From Cranoglanis bouderius (Eukaryota; Chordata; Actinopteri; Siluriformes; Cranoglanididae), in the NCBI GenBank assembly GCA_023630585.1, contig CM042540.1, forward strand, positions 8,977,074-9,041,073: a stretch of 64,000 nucleotides of DNA, written 5' to 3'. Every line of letters begins with the position of its first letter. Within the stretch, counting starts at the first letter, position 1. A program made the translations under genes and the position numbers. Below are positions 33,505 to 48,067 of the stretch, in pieces. The notes under the pieces are model-generated. The model saw only the letters and a program-made list of their open reading frames with translations. It was not told where the DNA came from and ran no database searches.

Positions 33505-34302
33505 AGGGCACACTGGGTTGCCAAAACAGCTCCAGGGTCCTTGGTTCAATATCTGTGCAGAGTTTTGCATGTTTTCCCAGTGTGCATTTGCGTTTCCTCT
33601 AATTCCCACAGTTTCCTCATATCTCTCATGCCGATAGGTGAATTGGCTATGCAAAATTGCCCCTAGGTATAGATGGGTTTGTGAATGTTTGATGAGATTT
33701 TTTGTTGTTGTTTTCCTTTTAAGAATTAAAAGTTAATTCTATTTAACTTTTACTTAACCAGGAAGTCTCTTGAGATTAGCAAGATCTCTATTGCGAAATG
33801 GCCCCATTCCGCACACCCCATTCCACATACAATAAAATATGCACATTGGTAAGACACAAAATTCAAACAACATACTGAGCACCACACACATAGGATAAGA
33901 AAAAGTGAAACAGAGTTGTAAATTTACGTGTTAAAACATTTACAATGACAAAAGTGTTAGATAGTGACCCTGTCTTATTTTCAGCTTCTTATTATGAAAT
34001 AAGTTATTATGTTAATATGGGTATTAAAAGTTAAATTACTATCAGGTAAAAAGCTAAGATATTTAAAAGTAGGTATAATTTCAATACTAATACTTTGGGA
34101 GGTTCTATTAATGGGCAAATTGAGAGATATACTGTATGTCTCATTGAAAAAACCATCAGTTTATTTTTATCTCATTTTGATGTGCTGGCCTCCCATTCGT
34201 GGTGTATTCCCACCTCGTGCCCAATGTTCCTGGGATAGGCGCCGGCTTCACCGTGACCCTGACCAGGATAAAGCAGTCACTGAAAATGAATTAATGAGTG
34301 AA
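33505..34302 (+). mobile_element. tRNA-derived SINE split by a 485-bp insertion
   Basis: The head at 33505-33693 has a degenerate A-box and the B-box-like 'GGTCCTTGGTTCAATA', then 'GAGTTTTGCATGTTTTCCCA' and 'CTATGCAAAATTGCCCCTAG'. The tail at 34178-34302 has 'GTGTATTCCCACCTCGTGCC' and 'CCCTGACCAGGATAAAGCAG'. Both belong to one fish SINE. The insert between (33694-34177) includes a 'CCAGGAAGTCTCTTGAGATT' repeat word at 33760. Related minus-strand pieces are at 34830, 35045 and 57312. Confidence 0.65.
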
Positions 34303-34829
34303 CATAGGGCTACATTTTCTTTCTTGTTTTGAGTGCTTTTGGGAAGCCTAGATCAATAGTAATAACATCACAAACTGTTGCCCATTCTAAATCTCTGGAC
34401 TCCAGCCCTGTGGCCTCCAGTCTCATAGACTTCAGACTTGCGTTTCTGTGATGTTGACTGAAGCATGCAACATAATCATATCATGTCTGCAAGGCCGCAG
34501 GGCTGTGTTTAAAGTGTTTAAAAAGGGCCAATGAGAAGGGACTTGATTGGTTTCCATGGTTAACATAGACACAAAACCTCTGATACCGGAAGCAAGATGT
34601 ACAGCACCATCATTGTTGCTTTTGAATACTTCATGGTGCATTTAATAATTGCTTCTCAAAAGCCAAGGGTTTCATTACCTGATACTATTATTTAGCCTGT
34701 CTGTTGTATTTAATCCTAAATAGGTATAGCCAGTAAGCCTATTATTATCAAAGATCAAAGAAGAAATTATTACCACAACAGTACCAGTCCAACATATGCA
34801 TTATCCCCTATGTGTAGACAATGCTAAAT

Positions 34830-34880
34830 AAATTCATTCATTCATCTTCAGTAATTTTTTTATCCTGGTCATAATCATCA
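34830..34880 (-). mobile_element. SINE 3' tail fragment
   Basis: The complement of the GACCAGGATAAA..CTGAAGATGAATGAATG tail of the SINE split at 33505. Only about 50 bp remain. Confidence 0.5.
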
Positions 34881-35044
34881 CAGAACTGCTAATTAAATAT
34901 ACATGACTTTTTTTTTGGTCTAAAAAAACAAACAAACAAAAATAAAATACATAAATAAGGTTATAGACAACAATTAAATTGTAATGGACTGATGAAAAGA
35001 TTCTTGATACTCCAATGCATTCAATGGATCTTGAAACAATACTC

Positions 35045-35198
35045 AGTCATCTCATTCATTCTTATTCAGTAACCCCTTTAACCTGGTCAGGGCCATGGTG
35101 AATCCAGAGCCAATCCCAGGAACAGTGGGTGTGAGGAGGGTATACACCCTGGATGGAATTCCAGTCCATCACAGGGCTCCATGCATCCGCATACACAA
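35045..35198 (-). mobile_element. SINE 3' half fragment
   Basis: On the minus strand it matches the tail of the SINE at 34178-34302 ('CCATCCAGGGTGTATACCC', 'CCTGGGATTGGCTCTGG', 'CCTGACCAGG'). It ends just before the inverted-repeat element at 35202. Confidence 0.65.
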
Positions 35199-35201
35199 AT
35201 T

Positions 35202-36063
35202 GGGCCTCATTTATCAAGCTGAATAAGAAGGGATTTTTGCGTAAATCCTTCTTACAAGCGTTTCCACAAGAAATTTAGTATTCATGAAAATCACCTAAAT
35301 TCTGAAAAAAAAAAACATTCATGTTTAAATATACATATAAGAAGACTAACTAATGTAAATCGTAACTTGAACGACTTTAAATAATTTCATTTGAACATTG
35401 AACTTTTATATAAGGAAAATACTGTCAAGTTTTATTATTTATTATTAAGATTTATGCTAATTTTCATTACATTTACAGCATTTTGCAGACGCCCTTATCC
35501 AGAGCGACTTTTAGAAGTGCTTTAGAGTCTCTATCAAAAACACATCCTCATGCTAGTTCAGTAGGTGAGGGACTAAGAGAACCATTGAGAACATTTTGTG
35601 AAAACTAGTTGTTTTATATTATTGGCTTTAATTAAAGAATATGAAAAATATAGAAAGCAAGCCAACACAAATCCATAAATTAAGAAAAATAAAGGTAATA
35701 ATTCAATTATGACAAAAGAATAATTGAATAAAATTAAATGAAAGTATAAACAGGCATTCTGTCTGCACAATGCTGTAAAATAAATGCCTCAGCTAATGAA
35801 GGATTTAGTGCACAGTTATTATTAATAGTATTATATTTTTACTGGCGTAGCAGTCAGTCAAGATAATTTTCACTTCTGTTTTTCAAGCTTTACCCTCATC
35901 ATTCAATTTGTGCTCCAAGCTGTCTTGTGCACTTTAACTTTTATGCCATTTTGTGGGCTTCACTACATGCAAAAGAGTTTTTGTAAATCCAGCAAAAAAT
36001 GTAAGTTAGGTTTGGCTTACACAAACATTTACACACAACTTCTCTAAAAGATAAATGAGGCCC
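35202..36063 (+). mobile_element. Inverted-repeat element, tandem unit 1
   Basis: Bounded by a perfect 14-bp inverted pair, GGGCCTCATTTATC (35202-35215) and GATAAATGAGGCCC (36050-36063). There is no transposase, so it is a non-autonomous element. It contains a copy of the dispersed GCAGACGCCCTTATCCAGAG repeat at about 35479-35510. Confidence 0.65.
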
Positions 36064-36614
36064 ACTGACACAACCAAGTTGAATACTAACAGATTTATTC
36101 TTCAAGCATTTGTATGAGCATTTACACAAGAAATCTGGGATTAATGAAAATCCTGTAATTAAAAAAAAACAAAAAAAAAAAACAAAACCCAACATCAACA
36201 TCAGGCATCCTATGCTCTCCTGCTTTTCCAGCATCGACATTTAACAAGATGCTTTGAATACAAAAAAATAGCAGCTTCCCTTTGTGATGTGCTTGGTGTC
36301 CATGGTCACCTGGGTACTGTAGATATCTCTCTCACTTAATTCTCATCAAATTCACCTTTTCCATAATTTGGCCCCAGACTTTATACTTTTTCAGGTGCTG
36401 TTAAATAATATATATTTTTATTGGCATAGATATGACTCAAAATAACTTCCACTTCCTCCTGTGGGTAAGTCTTTTGTGGTATTTACTTGTTCAGTGATGT
36501 GAACTTAGCCTTTTATGGACTTTCGTGGGCATCACCAAATGCAAATCAACTGTGCCAGCCACAGGCCTGGTAATTTCCATTTACAAATATTGCAAAATAT
36601 TGATGAATGAGACC
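36064..36614 (+). mobile_element. Inverted-repeat element, tandem unit 2
   Basis: Follows unit 1 directly and repeats its internal order. 'CACAAGAAATCTGGGATTAA' matches 'CACAAGAAATTTAGTATTCA' in unit 1, and 'TTTTTATTGGCATAG' matches 'TTTTTACTGGCGTAG'. 'CTTTCGTGGGCATCACCAAA' matches 'ATTTTGTGGGCTTCACTACA'. It ends GATGAATGAGACC, a degraded form of the 14-bp terminus. It is about 310 bp shorter because it lacks the internal repeat and other sequence. Confidence 0.6.
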
Positions 36615-36661
36615 ATATCTCTGGAAACAAGTACACATCTTGGCACATAAAATTACATTCA

Positions 36662-39936
<3,275 letters not shown>

Positions 39937-39939
39937 AAC

Positions 39940-40225
39940 TACAGGGTGCTCCAAAAGTCTCCATACATAGGGGACTATGTTTGCAAGCACCACATCGGTT
40001 GTGTCTTTGTCAGTGGCTGTTTGTGCAGGTCCACTACTCGGTTGGTCCGCAACACTTCCAGTGTTTTCGAATTTGTTAATAAGTTTGGCAACAGTGTCGT
40101 GCGTGATGTGCTTGTCATGTCCACGTCGACAGCTTCCTGATCCAGCCATGAGAATGATTTCAATATGCTCTTCTTTTGTTCATTCTTAAAGGCTATCTGA
40201 AAAAAAATTTCAGTGTAACACACTA
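39940..40225 (-). pseudogene. Tc1/mariner-like N-terminal helix-turn-helix fragment
   Basis: The left boundary has the terminal-repeat-like CAGGGTGCTCCAAAAGTCTC (39941-39960). The minus strand then reads 'MAGSGSCRRGHDKHITHD' and 'TVAKLINKFENTGSVADQ', a homeodomain-like helix-turn-helix of the kind found at the start of mariner-type transposases. The catalytic domain is missing, so this is an internally deleted or truncated copy. Confidence 0.6.
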
Positions 40226-42202
40226 AGAGGAATGCCCTATCTGTACTCTTCCACATATATGAGCTCACAGGCGCCCACGATTGGCTAGTGTTATTGTGAT
40301 TGTCAGGCAAGAGAGAGTGTGCTGTCCCTCCCACCCAAACAGCTTGGCCAAATTTGCTCTCTTGGCTCCCTGCCACAGATGGTTATGGCATTATTTGGAG
40401 ATCGCGGTTCAAACACTTTTCTATTGTGCCGCTCAGGAACCTCAACATAGTATTTCTGACCAATGAATGAAAGAGTGTTATGAGTATGTTTTCAGCCCAA
40501 CCTTCTTTTTTTTTGCTAATTGGTTCCTTTAATTATGCACAATGTGAAACCAAACCAAATAGCAAACAAACCAAAAGTATCAATATTGCTTTGATTCAAA
40601 ATCAGCACACAGACTAATAGGTGTGAAAGCACAATAAGATTCCTTATTTCGAACAAATGTAATGTATTTATGCAGTCTTTAAAAACACGGAGGAGAGAAT
40701 CATGGCTCTGACTGATGCATAGCTTGACCATAGCATGCTGATATTTTTTCGTACTATATTTTTGTTCAAGTAAGCTAACTGCTTAAAGCTTATTTCTTAT
40801 ACTAATGACATATAATTTTTTATTAAATCTGATGTTTTCAATGCTCACTCACACTTTTTAAATGTTTCATATGTTGGTGGCATATTCATTCATTTAGTGC
40901 CTAATTTTATTAATATTTAGCATTTATAAAATTAAAGCTTAATTAGTGTCACTAAGGAGACCGAAGGGTCTTGTTCTGATTAGATTTATAGGTCCAAAAC
41001 GATTTCCACCCTTCATACACCTTTGTGGGAGAAGACAGGCAGGATGATGCTAATTTCTGATGAAATTAAAAGAGGAGAGCACTAAAGAGAGAATTAAAAG
41101 ATGGGAAGAGAACAGAGAAAAGAAAAAATATATATGAAAAAATATAACAGAGCAGGAAAAACAATATATGTATATACATGTACATACTGTACACATGCCT
41201 TTAAATGAAAGTGTCAATTCAATATTGAACAAATCAGTTACTATGATTTTAGCTATTAATGTACAGGCCTTGTTGCATCACTGTGTGCATTCTTAACAGC
41301 TCTGTGCTTAGATTACATCCTGCCTCACCTGTGAGTCATGTTGGCTAAAAGAGTCTGCCAAATGAATACATGTAAATGTTCCACTCTGTTTCTTTCTTTT
41401 ACCTCGCTGTCCTTCATGGGGTGACTACTATTTTAGCCCTGCACATTAGAACAGTACAGCTACAATCAGGTCCTATTTAACCACCCTGTGACTACCCAAC
41501 CACGGAGAATAAAGACTTCTGTGTGACAAATTCATTTTCTGCTCAAGGTGCACATTATCTGACAAGATTAAACAGTGCTCATAAAAGCCTAATGTTGAGT
41601 TGGTTTGGTTAAAACACTGCATTAATGTTAGCAGTGTTAAGGTCATGAAGCCACTGAACCAAAAGAAAGTAAGTCTGCCAGAGTTCTCAACATAAATGTC
41701 TCCTAATGTCTCCTTGCTATCTCCAAGCTTGTTGCTCCATCTCTCATTTTTCACATCAAGCAGTGTTTCTGCTTCGCACTGTATTAAACTGATAAAAGGT
41801 AGATCAAAATGATATAAACAGTAAAACCTACAGCAGTGCAGAAAACGCTGACTTAAGCAAGAAGGATAAAGTTTATCACAGTGAGGAAGATGCTCTCAGC
41901 ATTTCAAGTCCCAGAGCCAGTTTAATATCCCTTATAAACACAGCAAATACAGGAACCCTATATAAAATCACATTCAGGTCCCAAAATCTGTTGACCAAAT
42001 TGAAAATCTGGGAACAGAATGTTTTAGAATCTTGAAGAATTTAATACAAAGGCTATTGAATATTCAATATTTAAGATTCAGCACTATTCGACTGTTTAAA
42101 TGCAAGCAAATTTGTGATACTGACCATGTTAACACCTTTCTACAAAAGGGAAGGTTTTTTTTTTTAGGCGTGACATAACACGCAGATGGATTTGATCTAA
42201 CT
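40226..42202. other. Unassigned sequence
   Basis: A tail of the dispersed 'GAGTCTGCCAAATGAATACA' repeat lies near 41335-41380. Nothing else is recognised. Confidence 0.45.
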
Positions 42203-42783
42203 GTGCGTTCAAGTCCTCCTGGGAAGTTCATATTTGAGTTGGGAAGTCGTAATCAAGACATCAGGTGCGTTCAAGTCACTTTGGTCGGAGAAAGATGGTG
42301 GTGTACCTTCTCTTAATTAACTACAAAATAATAAAGAAAGGTTTTTTTTAACTCTACTTGAAAATTAAGATTAAAAACAAAGAACGTGCATCAGGTGTGT
42401 TTTGCTTTTTTATGTATTTAATCAATTTATGAAGCCATTGTAAACTTTAATGTGAACCATTATATCGTAATTGTACAATGCTATCGTACTTTGTGCAGAC
42501 AATAAGCGTGACAAAGACATGTCACTGCTAAATACCCATAATTAGTGTTTATGTTTTACTTTTATTATCTCTCTTTCTCTCTCCCTCTTCCTCTGCCATG
42601 TTCCTCAGAAATCAGCTTCTGAGACGAATAAACATTCACTGTCAATGAATTTACTGTCAGTTACAGATGTTGCATCCATTGATTCCACCATGTTTTCTTA
42701 TTGACATGCCCCCAACTCTGAAACTCGGAGCTCAAAGAAAATCTTCTCGTAAATACAATCTTTCTGACATGACTTGAATGCAC
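42203..42783. mobile_element. Non-autonomous element with GTGCGTTCAAGTC ends
   Basis: The left end is GTGCGTTCAAGTC (42203-42215) and the right end is GACTTGAATGCAC (42771-42783), inverted with one mismatch at a CpG. A second direct copy of the left motif lies at about 42266. There is no coding sequence. The ends resemble hAT-type non-autonomous elements in fish, but no 8-bp target duplication is evident, so the class is tentative. Confidence 0.5.
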
Positions 42784-42794
42784 CATAACATGTA

Positions 42795-43050
42795 TTATCA
42801 GGTTTTGCGCAAACTTGTGGAGTCCATGCCAGTTCTAATGCATGCTGTCATTAAAGCAATAGAGGGAGGTACAAAAATACTAAGAAATTCTGAAATTCAT
42901 GAAATTCAAGATGTTACTTTTTACTCAAGCTGTTGCTGATAATATAATCTGTAATAAAAAATTACAAATTAAATTAGATTTGAAAAAATTAGAAAAGGAT
43001 GAAAAATAGTAGCATTTTCAATAATGGTCTCAGACTTTTGGACCCCACTG
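42795..43050 (+). mobile_element. Tc1-like transposon 3' end
   Basis: The coding remnant reads as a Tc1 C-terminus ('KLVESMPVLMHAVIKAI' type, about 42810-42865). It is followed by a terminus ending GGTCTCAGACTTTTGGACCC-CACTG at 43050 with TA at 43051-43052. The 5' two thirds are missing. It is a different family from the others in the window. Confidence 0.7.
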
Positions 43051-43052
43051 TA

Positions 43053-43717
43053 TATAAGAGAATGAGTATAATGCGAAAAGGCTGATTTATTTAAAATTAT
43101 AATGTTTGTGCAAACAAACCATTTATTATTATTATTTTTTTTTTAAATAAGTTGAATAAATAATATGTATAATAAGTTGCATAATTAATTATAAATGTAA
43201 TATAGATGTTTATTTTTGTATATCTATATTTTTATTTTTAATATATTTATATGTTAATAAATATGTTTCTTTCTTTTATTGCCTCCAGGAAGCACTTTTT
43301 TCTATTGTTTCTTGCTGAAACCAAAACGAAACCAAGTATTGACCGAGTTTAAAGCAAAGATCAATAAAATATACAACATTCAAAAGAACTCACCAGAAAA
43401 CTTATTAGGGAAGTTATTGAGTCCCAGTGCATGTATACGCTACATATATGGTCACTTGACCTATTAATGATCAAGCGCAATTTGTACAGCCATGCACATT
43501 AAAGGTCAAAACAAATCTTTGGTATTGAAATGAGGTGTGCATGGTACATATGGAATTTTAGTATGACTACACATACATCATGATGACACTCCCATAGGGA
43601 ATTCACTTATCCCAAGTAAATCAATCATATTTACTACAGACATCCTCTGGCAACCTTATTGAACATATGTACGGACAACAAACCCTACAGAAAAAAGAAC
43701 GATTATGGGAACTCTTA
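43053..43717. other. Unassigned AT-rich sequence
   Basis: No gene or recognised repeat. Confidence 0.45.
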
Positions 43718-43719
43718 TA

Positions 43720-45301
43720 CAGTTACAATCAAAATTATTCAACCTCCATTGCAAATCAGGTTTATTGTCAACATTTACAGACTTTCAGCTGTTTGCAATG
43801 AACAAATCAAACAAAAGCAATTGAAACAGCTCAACACAAAAAATGCTTCAAGTGGTTTCTCCAAATTCAACTCAAAATGCAACTGATAATGACTTCTCCA
43901 GTCTCAAAATTATTTAACCCCTTCATGGCAAGCATCTTTACTTAGTAGAGCACCCTTTTGCTGTTATGACCTGCTGCAAATGAGATGCATAACCAGACAC
44001 CAGCTTCTGGCAGCGTTTCTGAGGAATCTTAGCCCATTCCTCATGAGCAATGGCCTCCAGTTCAGTAATATTCTTGGGTTTGCCTGCTGCAACCGGCTTC
44101 TTCAAATCCCACCAAAGATTTTCTATGGGGTTCAAGTCAAGTGACTGTGATGGCCCTGTAGAATCTTCCAGGACTTCTTCTGCAACCAAGCCTGGGTGGA
44201 ATTTGAGGTATGCTTGGGATCATTGTCCTGTTGGAAGGTCCAATGATGTTCAAGCTTCAGCTTCCTCACAGACAGCATGACGTTTTCAACCTAGGATTTC
44301 CTGATACTTCAATGAATCCATCTTGCCTTCCACACGCTGAAGGTTTCCAGTGCCAGAAGATGAAAAGCAGCCCCAGAGCATCACCGAGCCACCACCATGC
44401 TTCACTGTGGACAGAGTGTTCTTTTCAGCGTATGCTTCATTCTTCTTCCTCCAGACATACTGCTGATACATGGTGCCAAAAAGTTCCACAGAACAGGATC
44501 CCAAAACTTCTGTGGCTTATTTATATGATTTTGAGCATATTGGAGCCGACTTTTCTTGTGCTTTTGGGTCAGTAGTGGTGTACGTCTTGGAGTTCTGGCA
44601 TGGAAACCTTCTTCGTTTAATACGCGCCTTACTGTGCTCACTGAAACCTCAGTGCCTGTTGCCACCAAGTCTTGCTGCAGGTATTTTGCAGTCACTCGAG
44701 GGTTTTTCACAACCTGCCTTCTCAGAAATCTGGTTGCAGCTGTTGATAGCTTCCTTTTTCTGCCCCGTCCAGGTAGTGTAACCACTGTTCCCTTAACTCT
44801 GAACTTGCAGACTATGCTTCGAACGGTGTCTCTAGGAACATTCAGTGTCTTCACTATCTTTTTGTATCCTGTTCCATGTTTGTGAAGGGCAATGATCCCT
44901 TTTCTTAACTTTTTGGACCATTCTTTTGACCTAGCCATATTTCTAACATGCAGTCACACTCAACAAACCCCTAGCCAGTACAGGTATTTCATGTGGTCCA
45001 GCTCAAGCACACCTGGTGCAACTAATGAAGCCCTTGATTAGTTGCATGAGGTGTGCTTGAGACAACTCCTGTTTTGCATATTTGTGCTGCTGTGAGGGAT
45101 TCTGTTCAGGGAGTTGAATCATTTTGAGACTGGAGAAGTTGCATTTTCAGTTGAATTTGGGGAAACCGCTTGAAGCAATCGTTATGCTGAATTATTTCAA
45201 TTGCTTTTGTTTTATTTGTTCATTGCAAACAGCTGAAAGTCTGTAATTTTTGATGATGAACCTGATTTGCAATGGGGGTTGAATAATTTTGATTGCAACT
45301 G
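43720..45301 (-). mobile_element. Tc1-like transposon, family 2, full length
   Basis: 1582 bp between TA at 43718-43719 and 45302-45303. The ends are CAGTTACAATCAAAATTATT and its complement, and the inverted repeats extend about 210 bp. Each has an inner 'CTCCAGTCTCAAAATTATTT' type copy of the tip, again an IR/DR layout. The transposase is on the minus strand. Confidence 0.93.
43938..44938 (-). pseudogene. Broken Tc1 transposase (family 2)
   Basis: Starts MARSKEWSKKLRKGIIALHK at 44938. The helix-turn-helix half is intact to about residue 150 ('GRGRKRKLS' linker). The first catalytic motif is lost: 'FWDPVLW' jumps to 'NFLAP', so the SDETK block is deleted, and the frame shifts near 44500. It continues with 'VKHGGGSVMLWGCFSSSGT', then after another shift with 'SLDLNPIENLWWDL' to the end at 43938. 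The second-Asp block (QQDNDP) is still readable in a third frame. The transposase is inactive. Confidence 0.9.
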
Positions 45302-45303
45302 TA

Positions 45304-45841
45304 TATACACAAGGATTTGCAAAGAGATTTCATAATAAATATTTCCTTTAATTTGCACCACATGGAATTTTTTTTTTAAACACATGATTAATATTATGAT
45401 ACTGTGAAACCATGATGTTTTTAGACTAGGTTTTCATACCCTAAACATTCCAAACTGTAACATCCCTACACTATACACAACACTCTACAACCTACTTAGT
45501 GTCTACAAGTCTCTGAAATGGTACTGGAGCGATGAACACAGTTCCTCCAAAAGATAATCCCTTAGCTTGTATTTTAATGATTATGGTAGAGAGCACTGTC
45601 TAAAACATCACTCCAAAATCTCCCAAAGGTGTACTACTGGGCTGAGATCTGGTGAGTGCAAATGTAGCATTGCTTTCATTTCTAACATGTTTTGATACAA
45701 CATGCTTCAAGATTAAAAATAAAACTAAGCATCATGAGTAGTTTAGGTCCTACTGGCAGGTAGGCAGCAGTAGACAAGCCAGCCTTACCTTTGAGACTTT
45801 CTCTTTCCCATCTTTGCTTGCAGCAATGAAGGCCACTGTAG

Positions 45842-45915
<74 letters not shown>

Positions 45916-46777
45916 ATGAGAGAATGTCAGTGCAGTCTCTTTAATACAGACTAACCGTGAGTGTTCTGTCATCAATCCATTTAGAATGCTAATGGAAACA
46001 CCGAAAATATCATCTGGCTTTGCCTCTCGGCTGCTTTAGAATCAGTTTCAACAAAAAAAATACTAGTGTAGATCTGAGCACTGTAAATTAAATTATCAAT
46101 CTAATAGTTATCTGGTGATTTAGTCGGTGCAGAAAAGCCAAAGACCAAACTCTTCTAACTCTTCTTTGATTTATGTCCACCACTTGGGACTTATTTTGCC
46201 ACACTTGCTGCAAGTTCATAATTAGAGACGGGAAAGTTCTCTTCCAATTACGTTGCTATTGATTTAGTAAGGACTGAGCTCAGAGGATCAATATGCAGCA
46301 CCAAAAACAACAGCTTTATGAGCCAAATGTCTATAGTGTGAAATACTGGTGGCATGTAGTCTTTAAGAAAAGCTCATTATCACAGAATTTAATATCATAG
46401 AACAGGATCTACATTCCCACACGACTGACACAAGTACAATAAAGAAAAAAATGATGAAACACAACACTTACAGTGTAGCGATCACGTTATATATACCGGC
46501 ATGGGTCAATAGTCAGTTATTCAATATTCAACAAACACAATTTTATGATCAGGGATATTTCAAACTATCATCACTCTCCCAGCAGTTCATTTGGGAGGAG
46601 ACTTCCTAAGTAGGCAATGGTCTCAGAAAGCAGAAAGGCTTATTCACCTTATTTTGGACAAATTAGTGAGTATCACATGAATCCTTTCTTGAAGATAACA
46701 ATCCCAATATTCTGTTCACAGGACCCAAAATTAGGAAGTATTTCACAGACAATAAATATTATTCGAAAATAATATTA
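45304..46777. other. Mostly unassigned, with a Tc1 scrap and a (GA)n tract
   Basis: At 45500-45660 the words 'TGGTACTGGAGCGATGAACA' and 'CAAAGGTGTACTACTGGGCT' look like a minus-strand Tc1 transposase piece of yet another family. (GA)n lies at 45845-45915. The remainder is unrecognised. Confidence 0.5.
45845..45915 (+). repeat. (GA)n microsatellite
   Basis: About 35 GA units with one AAAG interruption near 45894. Confidence 0.97.
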
Positions 46778-47025
46778 GGCTCAGTGGTTAAGGCTCTGGC
46801 TTACTGACCAGAAGGTTAGGGATTCAACCCCTAGTACCACTAAGCTGCCACTGTTGGGCCCTTAAGCAAGCCCCTTAACCCACTCTGCTCCAGGGGCACC
46901 GTATCATGACTGACCCTGCGCTCTAACCCCGGCTTGCTAGGAAGAAAGAATTTCTTATGCAAAAAAAGAATTTCATTGTGCTGTGATGTATACGTCATAA
47001 ATACAGGCTACTTCTCCTTCTTCTT
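46778..47025 (+). mobile_element. tRNA-derived SINE, GGCTCAGTGG type
   Basis: A-box GGCTCAGTGGTTAAGG and B-box GGGATTCAACCCC lie at its start. A body with 'CTGCCACTGTTGGGCCCTTA', 'CTGACCCTGCGCTCTAAC' and 'GAATTTCATTGTGCTGTGAT' follows, and then a 'GGCTACTTCTCCTTCTTCTT' tail. The same family is on the minus strand at 63355-63838. It is transcribed by RNA polymerase III if active, and depends on a LINE in trans. Confidence 0.85.
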
Positions 47026-47530
47026 ATGTATAGAATGAACAGCTTTAATCTCCAATAACTTCTGCCTTTAATAAAGTTTAATAACATTTAAATCCGCAAT
47101 AAGATCTGTGTGTAAGCAGTTAATAAGTTCTTCAAAGATTTAGCTTTCATATTTAAGTGCTATTATGTATTATTTTGTTAGGTGTGTGCAATATTTGTAA
47201 TTAAGCTTCAATCATACATAAATAATTTTGACTGGTAGTGTCTCAATATAAAAAAAGCAATTATTTTGCTAGTGAGATATGCATAATAATATACAGAACT
47301 ACCGAGAGAATAGGATTAGGCCCACTGAGATTTCGAACAATATTATAAAATGCCTCACATCCAAAATAGTGCACTATATGTATAGTAAGAAGGGAACAAA
47401 TTCACACACAGCCATGGAAAGCAGTGAATGAGTACATAATTAGTACAAAACAGATGTCTGGAAGTGTAAGCATAATTAAGGTAGGTGTAGTACAGGACAT
47501 ACTGTACCTCACTGAGTATGCATAGTATTA

Positions 47531-48067
47531 GCCATATCACCCTGCAGTTCTCACCTGGTTTCCCACTGAAACTAAGCAGGGTTGATCCTGGCCAGTACCT
47601 GGATGGTAGACCTCCTGGGGAAAACTAAGGTTGCTACTGGAAGTGGGATTAGTGAGGCCAGTAGGTGATGCTGTCTGTGTGGGTCCTAATGCCCCAGTAT
47701 AGTGACGGGGACACTACACTGTAAAAGGAGCACTGTCTTTCGGATGAGACTTTAAACCTCTCTCTCTCTCTCTGTGGTTGTTAAAAATCCCAGGGCACTT
47801 TTTCTAAAGACTAGGGGTATCACCCTAGCAAAATTGCCCCATTGGCCCTTGTCTATCATGGCCCCCTAATAATCTCCATATCTCTACATTACTCTCCTCT
47901 CCACTAATAGCTGGTGTGTGGTGGGCATTCTGGCACACTATGGCTGCCGCTGAATCATCTAGGTGGATGCTACACACTGGTGGTGGTTGAGGAGATTTCC
48001 CCATATACTATGTAAAGCGCTTTGAGGATCTAGAAAAGCGCTATATAAATGTAACAAATTATTATTA
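47531..48067 (+). mobile_element. 5S rRNA-derived SINE (SINE3-like)
   Basis: The first ~90 bp ('GCCATATCACCCTGCAG', 'AAACTAAGCAGGGTTGATCC', 'GTACCTGGATGGTAGACC') follow vertebrate 5S rRNA with its internal promoter. A long body follows ('TGTGTGGGTCCTAATGCCCC', 'TCTTTCGGATGAGACTTTAA', 'ATGGCTGCCGCTGAATCATC'). The L2-like 3' tail reads 'TGTAAAGCGCTTTGAGGATC..GCGCTATATAAATG'. A (CT)n slip lies at 47759-47774 and a (TTA/GTA)n tail after the end. At about 537 bp it is near full length for the class. Confidence 0.9.

Noticed and set aside
47531..47625. A 5S rRNA gene
   Set aside because: The similarity stops after the internal promoter region and continues into a SINE body, so it is a 5S-derived SINE.
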